Notes under the pieces: generated by a model
Database searches by the model: none
Told to the model about the DNA's origin: nothing
The model's input: the letters and a program-made list of their open reading frames with translations, nothing else
NCBI RefSeq assembly: GCF_003946405.1
Contig: NZ_RHOG01000035.1
Location: 1 to 32,001, forward strand
Reading direction: 5' to 3'
Length of the DNA stretch: 32,001 bases
Origin: Lacticaseibacillus yichunensis
GTDB taxonomy: Bacteria; Bacillota; Bacilli; Lactobacillales; Lactobacillaceae
Shown: piece by piece, positions 26,546 to 32,001 of the stretch
Layout: each line of letters begins with the position of its first letter
Numbering within the stretch: position 1 is the stretch's first letter
Made by a program: the position numbers and the translations under genes

Positions 26546-27007
26546 TATTATCCTCCTTGTATTTTGCCGGCTTTGGGAAAAATAGTGACGCGCTAATGTC
26601 GCTGGCGCCGCCTCCGCACTTCGCTTGAGCAGAAGGCGACGGCCCTGCGAAATTTGTCCAGTAGGAAGTGTACCATATTGTCACGGGCAATGCAGTGCAG
26701 ACGCCTCACGCGAAGACGGTGGAATCGCGGCCTATATAATAGAAGAAACACGTCTGAATTATCGCAGGAAAAATCGTGTAAGCCTTGGGGGACAATGGAT
26801 TCAGCGGTTTTTGGATGACGCAAAAGCGCGACTGGTATGTCTCGACGCGCAGCTTTTTCCTGTTTCGATTGCCGCCTTTTAGACCTTGATTTCTCAGCGC
26901 ACGCGGCGCCTGATCGCCCGCCGCACCGGATTTTCCAGCCCCCCAGATCTTCCATTCCGCCCGGGGTTTACGGTATGATCAACAAGTAGCTACTGGAGGC
27001 GGGAAAT
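26546..27007. other. Divergent intergenic region of dsdA and the Nudix gene
   Basis: 462 bp with no convincing gene; an open frame of 120 codons on the minus strand (26593-26955) is rich in Arg/Cys/Ser and has no ribosome binding site. A possible extended -10 for dsdA (TGGTACACT on the minus strand, near 26667-26675) would leave a leader of about 120 nt. For the Nudix gene, TATGAT at 26974-26979 is a reasonable -10 with a weak -35. Confidence 0.5.
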
Positions 27008-27409
27008 ATGGCGATCATTAAAGTTGTGGGCGCAATTATTATTGTGGATGGCACATTATTTGCTGGTAAACGAGCGGCTGGCCGGCATCTGGGCGGTACT
27101 TGGGAATTTCCAGGTGGCAAGATTGAGTCTGGCGAAACGCCGCAACAAGCACTGCGCCGTGAACTGAAGGAAGAATTTGGTGCCGACGCCACAATCTTGG
27201 GCCGCTTTGAGCAGGCAGGCGACCAAGAATATGAGTTTGGCGAAGTCGTGCTGGATTGTTTTTTCGCTAAGTTTGAGACGCCGGTGACCAAAACCGTTGC
27301 CCATGACGAGTTGCGCTGGCTCACCGCGGATCAGGCGCGCGTCTTGACCTGGGCGCCAACCGATCGCCCCGTCCTCGCGCAATTATTGAAAGATGGGTTT
27401 CGTCAATGA
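27008..27409 (+). CDS. Nudix hydrolase (MutT-like NTP pyrophosphohydrolase)
   Basis: A 133-residue cytoplasmic enzyme starting at ATG 27008 behind GGAGGCGGG. The Nudix box is complete: G37, E43, R51-E52-L53 and E55-E56-x-G58, in the GX5EX7REUXEEXGU pattern. Length and the start KVVGAIIIVDG, with later GGTWEFPGGKIE, fit the MutT/CTP-pyrophosphohydrolase group, which cleaves damaged or non-canonical nucleoside triphosphates to the monophosphate. The exact substrate is not predictable. Its stop overlaps the start of the helicase gene as ATGA, so the two are translationally coupled. This suggests a shared role in nucleotide or DNA damage, or in defence. Confidence 0.92.
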   Translation: MAIIKVVGAIIIVDGTLFAGKRAAGRHLGGTWEFPGGKIESGETPQQALRRELKEEFGADATILGRFEQAGDQEYEFGEVVLDCFFAKFETPVTKTVAHDELRWLTADQARVLTWAPTDRPVLAQLLKDGFRQ

Positions 27410-30309
27410 ATACTGAAGAAGAACTGCGCCGCGCCGCCGATTTTGGCTTCATCGACGACCAGACCGAGGCGCTGGAAGTATATCAGCCGATGCTGGTGAC
27501 TAACAAAAAGGACGAAAACGTGCTCGGCGCGTTGGAAGATGAGCTGCGCGAAAGTCAGACGTTTACGATTGCCGTGGCGTTTGTGACGCTCGGCGGCCTG
27601 CTGGACCTGAAGCCCGTGCTGGCGGACCTTGCCGCGCACGGCATTCGCGGCCGCCTGATCACCTCGACGTATCTTGGCTTCAACGATCCGCGCGTGTTCG
27701 CCGACCTGCTGCACATTCCCAATCTGGACGTGCGAATCGTTGAGGCGGAAGGCTTTCACACCAAGGCCTATTATTTTCAGCACCGCGATTTTCAAAGCGT
27801 CATCATCGGCAGTGCCAACCTGACGCAAAATGCGTTGAAGGTGAATTTCGAATGGAACCTCCGCGTCACATCCACGGCCCGCGGCGACGTGGTGAAAAAC
27901 GTGTCCCACCAGCTTTCGACTTTGTGCGAAAAGGCGGTGCCGCTAACTCCCGCGTGGATCGCGCACTACACCAGCACTTGGCAACCGCAGGCGAGCGCGA
28001 CGCAGGCGAAAGTGGCCGAAAGTCCGGTCGACTATTCGGTGATCAAGCCAAACCGCATGCAGCTGGATGCGCTCGCCGCGATTCAGGAATTGCGCGATCA
28101 GGAACATGCGCGTAAGGCCCTGATCGTTGCCGCGACTGGGACGGGCAAAACAATTCTCGCGGCGCTTGATGTGCAGCGGGTCCAGCCCCGCAAATTGTTG
28201 TACGTGGTCCACCGCGAACAGATTCTGCGCAAGTCCCTGGAAAGTTTCAAGGCGGTCTTGGGCGGGCCGGATCGCGATTACGGCATTCTCAGAGGGTCGT
28301 CGCGTGACACCTCGGCGAAGTACTTATTTGCGACCATCAATATGATTATCAAGCCCGAGATTTATGCGCAATTAGGACCCGACGCCTTCGATTATATTTT
28401 GATCGACGAGGCCCACCGCGTCAGCGAAAATGCGGCTGGTGAAAAAGAGACCATGTACCAGCGGCTGTTGCAGGATTATCAGCCTGCTTTTATGCTGGGC
28501 ATGACCGCGACGCCGGACCGCATGGATGGCCGCAATGTCTATGAATTTTTCGATTATAACCTGGCTTATGAGATCTCGCTGCTCGATGCGCTCGACGATC
28601 AGATGCTCGTGCCGTTTCATTACATTGGCGTGCCTGATTTTCAGCTGGATGGCCAGATCATCAGCGACACCACGCAGCTCAAGGACCTGGTCTCGGATGA
28701 GCGTGTCGATTATCTAATATCAAAGACCTTCTATTACGGACCGCGCGAGGGCGGCGTGCACGGATTGATCTTCGTCAGCCGTCTGGAGGAAGGCGCGCAA
28801 CTCGCGAAGAAGCTGACCGCCCGGGGCATTGGCGCCGAATTTGTTAGTGGCAGCGATTCGGTCGCGACCCGCGAAGACGCCGTCCGCCGGTTGGAAAATA
28901 GTGAGATTCAGTATATCGTGACCGTCGATGTTTTTAACGAAGGCATTGATATTCCATCATTGAACCAAGTGGTCATGATGCGCCCGACCCAGTCCAGCAT
29001 CATCTTCCTGCAACAACTCGGCCGCGGCCTTCGACGTGCGGCGGGGAAGGAATTTTTGACTGTGCTGGACTTCATTGGCAATTACAAAGAAAATTATCTG
29101 ATCCCGCTGGCGTTTGAGCGCAAGCAAAGCAGCAGTAAGGACACCCTCCGTCGCAAAGTGATCTCGCCGACGATCTCCGGTGTCTCCACGATCAGGTTTG
29201 AGGAAGTCGCGCGGAAAAATATTTTGCAGGCGGTCAATCACGCGAATATGCGCAGCGCGCTGCGATTCAAACAGGCCTACCAAAGCCTCCAAGCGAAGGT
29301 GGGACGGCCGCCGCTTCTGCTGGATTTTGCGAAGTTCGGCAACGTGGCGGTCGAAGATATTATTCGCGCGCATAAGACTGTTTATGATTTACGGACCAAG
29401 GTGACGCCGGATGATCCGCCAGTGCCGCTATCGAGGCAAGCGTATCAGTTTCTTGTTTTTCTCTCGCGGGAGATCGCCGTGGCCAAGCGTCCGGTGGAGT
29501 CTTGGGTGCTGGGGCAGCTGTTGGCTGGGGTGCGCGTGACCGACGCCGGTATCCTGGCCGCGATGCGCGCGCGGAATTGGTTTTGCGATGCGGAAACCGT
29601 GGCATCGGTGGCACGTGGGCTGACTGGGCAGTATTTTCTACTGAAAGCCAGCGTGCAGCGCTATGGGGCTGAGCCACTGGTGGTCATTCGCGATGGGGAA
29701 TGGACGCTGGCGCCCACCTTTGCCGCCGCGCTGACTGAGCCCAATTTTCGCCAATACGCCGCCGACGCGATCGCGGTCAATCAGTATGAGCTGCAAAACG
29801 GCGTGCTCGACCTCGCGGAACGCTTCACGCCGGGCGAGAAATATTATCGGAGCGACGTGATTCGCCTGCTGAACTGGGACCAGGAACAAAACGGGCAAAA
29901 CGTCGGCGGGTACATGATGCGCCGCGACCACCGTTTTGTGCCCGTGTTTATTGCGCTAGAAAAAACGGAGAAGTTCCAAAATAAAATGGCTTATGACGAC
30001 CAATTTATTGATCGCAGCACCATGCGCTGGTATTCCAAAAGTGGACGCACCACGACCAGCGCCGTGGAAAGCGTATTGATCGGGGCACACGACTTCGGCA
30101 TGATCCAGCTGTTCGTCAAGAAATCCGACCACGACAAGGGTGAAGGCACCGACTTCTATTATCTCGGCCCGGCGAAAGTGATCGATGCGACGAACGAGGT
30201 CAAGCATAACTCGGAGGGGAAAGCGACCAAGCTCGTCAACTTCAAGCTGAAGCTCGCGCATTCTGTGCCGGCGGGACTGTATCGGTCCTTGAATGACTTT
30301 GATTATTGA
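27406..30309 (+). CDS. PLD-type nuclease, SF2 helicase and DUF3427 fusion protein
   Basis: A 967-residue multidomain protein, ATGA-coupled to the Nudix gene. Residues about 30-180 form a phospholipase-D-like nuclease module with H118-x-K120 and GSAN at 135-138. The usual aspartate after HxK is displaced (HRD at 126-128), so activity is uncertain. Residues about 215-560 are a superfamily 2 helicase: Walker A with K248 (ATGTGKT), DEAH at 334-337, TAT at 367-369, then VDVFNEGIDIP and QLGRGLRR (537-544). The C-terminal 370 residues or so match the DUF3427-type region found in this family. Such proteins are common in Firmicutes and are thought to act on damaged or foreign DNA, but the function is unproven. 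A strong hairpin follows the stop. Confidence 0.92.
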   Translation: MNTEEELRRAADFGFIDDQTEALEVYQPMLVTNKKDENVLGALEDELRESQTFTIAVAFVTLGGLLDLKPVLADLAAHGIRGRLITSTYLGFNDPRVFADLLHIPNLDVRIVEAEGFHTKAYYFQHRDFQSVIIGSANLTQNALKVNFEWNLRVTSTARGDVVKNVSHQLSTLCEKAVPLTPAWIAHYTSTWQPQASATQAKVAESPVDYSVIKPNRMQLDALAAIQELRDQEHARKALIVAATGTGKTILAALDVQRVQPRKLLYVVHREQILRKSLESFKAVLGGPDRDYGILRGSSRDTSAKYLFATINMIIKPEIYAQLGPDAFDYILIDEAHRVSENAAGEKETMYQRLLQDYQPAFMLGMTATPDRMDGRNVYEFFDYNLAYEISLLDALDDQMLVPFHYIGVPDFQLDGQIISDTTQLKDLVSDERVDYLISKTFYYGPREGGVHGLIFVSRLEEGAQLAKKLTARGIGAEFVSGSDSVATREDAVRRLENSEIQYIVTVDVFNEGIDIPSLNQVVMMRPTQSSIIFLQQLGRGLRRAAGKEFLTVLDFIGNYKENYLIPLAFERKQSSSKDTLRRKVISPTISGVSTIRFEEVARKNILQAVNHANMRSALRFKQAYQSLQAKVGRPPLLLDFAKFGNVAVEDIIRAHKTVYDLRTKVTPDDPPVPLSRQAYQFLVFLSREIAVAKRPVESWVLGQLLAGVRVTDAGILAAMRARNWFCDAETVASVARGLTGQYFLLKASVQRYGAEPLVVIRDGEWTLAPTFAAALTEPNFRQYAADAIAVNQYELQNGVLDLAERFTPGEKYYRSDVIRLLNWDQEQNGQNVGGYMMRRDHRFVPVFIALEKTEKFQNKMAYDDQFIDRSTMRWYSKSGRTTTSAVESVLIGAHDFGMIQLFVKKSDHDKGEGTDFYYLGPAKVIDATNEVKHNSEGKATKLVNFKLKLAHSVPAGLYRSLNDFDY

Positions 30310-30337
30310 GCGTTGGCAAAAATGAACGTCTGGTCGT

Positions 30338-30375
30338 AAATAAACATCTGTCGATTGGAAGACAGATGTTTATTT
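30338..30375. terminator. 15-bp perfect hairpin, probably a bidirectional terminator
   Basis: AAATAAACATCTGTC (30338-30352), an 8-nt loop, then GACAGATGTTTATTT (30361-30375). The AT-rich base and U-containing tail suit termination in either direction. The stem is longer and more regular than the other terminators in the window. Confidence 0.65.
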
Positions 30376-30553
30376 GTGTACCGAGAGACAGTGCCAGACA
30401 CGTGTTCAGTCATTGACGGGTGACGGTCGCGTAGACCGAGTGGCACGCGTTTACAGCTTTCGGTGCCCAAGATTTTTCGCCTGCCTTCGCATAACTGTCA
30501 TATTATGTCGCGGTGATATGCTACACTGCTCCAATAAGAAAGAAGGGGCAGTT

Positions 30554-30844
30554 ATGTTTGGAATGACGCTTGTCTTTGGTGTGAAGGCCGTGTTGATGCT
30601 GATCTTGGCAATCGGCGTGATCGTAGGGTCACTTTGGTGGTTTGGCGAGACTGAGCACCTATTTTTAGTCTTCCTCGTTGTCGCCTTGCCGGTCTTTTGG
30701 GCCGCGATGTACATCTGGCTGTTCTTCAGCATGATGCACGGCTCCGCACTGCTTGGGGTCTTGGACTTTGGCAAGTGGATCGGGTACATCGTCCTGGCAC
30801 TTCTCGCAGGGGTCGTCTATATTTGGTGGCGCGACCGCTATTGA
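30554..30844 (+). CDS. Small three-helix membrane protein
   Basis: A 97-residue protein. ATG 30554 is chosen behind GAAGGGG; the open frame extends upstream but through the promoter region. A possible extended -10 (TGCTACACT, about 30519-30527) lies before it. Three hydrophobic segments are visible at about 8-28 (AVLMLILAIGVIVGSLWWF), 35-60 (FLVFLVVALPVFWAAMYIW) and 74-93 (IGYIVLALLAGVVYIWW), ending WWRDRY. I recognise no family. It lies between the helicase and the WYL regulator, on the same strand, with about 90 bp to the latter. It might be a small effector in that neighbourhood or an unrelated membrane protein. Confidence 0.7.
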   Translation: MFGMTLVFGVKAVLMLILAIGVIVGSLWWFGETEHLFLVFLVVALPVFWAAMYIWLFFSMMHGSALLGVLDFGKWIGYIVLALLAGVVYIWWRDRY

Positions 30845-30932
30845 GCACGGAAAATTAATTTGAAAATGTTATTATAACTTGCTGCCTCTCATCATTTCCG
30901 TCATACTAGGGAAAATGATGGGAGGCGTTTTG

Positions 30933-31892
30933 ATGCGCCAAAGTAGTCCGGAACGCACCGTTGACATGTTGGTTCGCCTGATGCAAGGCGATGCGCTGAC
31001 TTACGAAGACTGGTGTCGCCGCTATCACAAAGAAGCGGCGAGGCGCACCTTTCAGCGCGACCTCGCCGTTATCAAAAATACGTTGCTGGAATATGATTTT
31101 CCCGCGACTCTCGAGCGAGATGGCGAGATCATCACGCTGAAGAAAAACTCGTCCACCGAGGCTTTTTCGGCGGTGATCGCGTGCGCTCATATCCTTTTGG
31201 CGAGCCGCGGCCTGCCCAAAAACGAAATGATGGCCACCCTTGCGATGCTGGAGGATCAGCTGTCGCCGCGCCATCGAGAGCTAGGCCACGATTATCTCCA
31301 GATGGCCAAGGCCAGTTACGTGCCGCTGCCCAATGCAAAGGCACTGTTGTCGCGCTTGCTGGAACTCGCGCCCTTGATTCTGCGCCACCAGGAGATCGCC
31401 TTTAGTTATATGGGGAGCGACGGCGGGCCACAAACGATTCAGCATGGCCGCCCCGAAAGTTTATTTTTTGATAACTACTATTTTTATGTCGCGATGCAAA
31501 GCCGCGAACATCACGGCTACTGGACGTATCGCGTCGACCGCATCCTCGCAATCGATGACATTGCGTCTGCCGCGATGCCGGATCCCGCCAGCCGATTTTC
31601 CCTGCAAGACTACCGGAAAAATACGTACCTGCAGCGCAAAGGCGAGCTGATCACGCTGCAATTCAAGTGCTGGATCTACCCCCAGACCGCGCTGGACCGC
31701 TTTCCGGAGTCGAAGATCATTCGACCTTGCGAGCGCGGCGGGGTGGTGATCGAGGCGCGGGCGTATGCGGCGGGCGCGTTGATGTGGCTGCTCAGCGAAG
31801 GCGCGCAGGTGCAGCTGATTTCGCCGCCGACCTTGGTCGCCCAGCTCAAAGACCAGCTGCGACAGGCGGTGGCGCAGTACGATCAGGACTAA
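30933..31892 (+). CDS. WYL-domain transcriptional regulator
   Basis: A 319-residue protein. ATG 30933 is chosen behind GGGAGG. Residues about 5-70 form a helix-turn-helix (RTVDMLVRLMQGDALTYEDW, then RRTFQRDLAVIKNTL), the DeoR-like domain of this group. Residues about 145-225 form the WYL module: an Arg/Pro step before a hydrophobic strand (GRPESLFFDN), then YYFYVAMQ and YWTYRVDRI. The C-terminal part is a WYL-associated extension. WYL regulators sense nucleic acid or nucleotide ligands and often control DNA-damage or anti-phage genes. The nearby Nudix and helicase genes are suggestive partners, but the gene is separated from them by a hairpin and a membrane protein. It ends at a clear terminator. 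Confidence 0.88.
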   Translation: MRQSSPERTVDMLVRLMQGDALTYEDWCRRYHKEAARRTFQRDLAVIKNTLLEYDFPATLERDGEIITLKKNSSTEAFSAVIACAHILLASRGLPKNEMMATLAMLEDQLSPRHRELGHDYLQMAKASYVPLPNAKALLSRLLELAPLILRHQEIAFSYMGSDGGPQTIQHGRPESLFFDNYYFYVAMQSREHHGYWTYRVDRILAIDDIASAAMPDPASRFSLQDYRKNTYLQRKGELITLQFKCWIYPQTALDRFPESKIIRPCERGGVVIEARAYAAGALMWLLSEGAQVQLISPPTLVAQLKDQLRQAVAQYDQD

Positions 31893-31895
31893 AAA

Positions 31896-31921
31896 AGGCG
31901 GCACGGGGCCGCCTTTTTTTA
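31896..31921 (+). terminator. Terminator of the WYL regulator gene
   Basis: GGCGGC (31897-31902), loop ACGGG, GCCGCC (31908-31913) and a run of T residues. It lies directly after the stop codon. Confidence 0.9.
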
Positions 31922-32001
31922 GTGCCTCAATTTTCAAGTCAAGTGCAACGATGATAACGAATCCTTGATAGTGGTCTAGGTTGTTAAGCCATGCGTTGGT
32001 A

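Noticed and set aside
26593-26955. A 120-codon minus-strand frame upstream of dsdA
   Set aside because: It is Arg/Cys/Ser-rich, has no ribosome binding site, and overlaps likely promoters on both sides.

Overview
The window looks like chromosomal DNA of a high-GC member of the Lactobacillaceae. This rests on sortase-anchored proteins with KxYKxGKxW-type signal peptides and MucBP-like repeats, a WxL/DUF916 cell-surface cluster, an Rgg/MutR-type regulator, AGGAGG-type ribosome binding sites with some TTG starts, and GC-rich codon use. The genus cannot be fixed from sequence alone.

Layout. Positions 1-870 hold transposase remnants and a 240-bp tandem duplication carrying two copies of an unusual palindromic box pair. 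A frameshifted gene for a membrane-anchored protein follows (872-1875), then a zinc-ribbon/AP2-like DNA-binding protein (2057-2566) and an Rgg-family regulator (2714-3628). Two giant divergent LPQTG-anchored adhesins (3809-8446 minus, 8690-13522 plus) share a 243-bp intergenic region with inverted copies of a TGCA-TATC-TGCA operator-like sequence. The same 16-mer lies upstream of the AP2-like gene, and a variant lies upstream of the Rgg gene, so a small local regulon is plausible. A WxL cluster follows (small WxL protein, DUF916/DUF3324 protein, large WxL protein; 13776-17634), with a hairpin after the first gene. A lone OppA-type lipoprotein (18040-19683) comes next.

The accessory part is 19954-24458. 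Two overlapping genes encode proteins with helical and glycine-rich hydrophobic segments and no function I can name. They are followed by about 2 kb of non-coding DNA made of 39 copies of a 13-bp near-palindrome (GGAC-N5-GTCC), spaced almost exactly 52 bp apart, or five DNA helical turns. The two centres of the box (TCNNG and its complement) mostly alternate. I know of no named element with this design, and it is the main candidate for something undescribed. Two homologous box pairs at 353-661 show that the element is dispersed.

After the array come a TetR regulator (24459-25106), a minus-strand D-serine dehydratase (25241-26545), a Nudix hydrolase translationally coupled to a PLD-nuclease/SF2-helicase/DUF3427 protein (27008-30309), a 97-residue membrane protein (30554-30844) and a WYL-domain regulator (30933-31892). 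The Nudix, helicase and WYL genes form a possible defence or DNA-damage neighbourhood, but this is inference. No rRNA, tRNA, cas gene or intact insertion sequence was seen.
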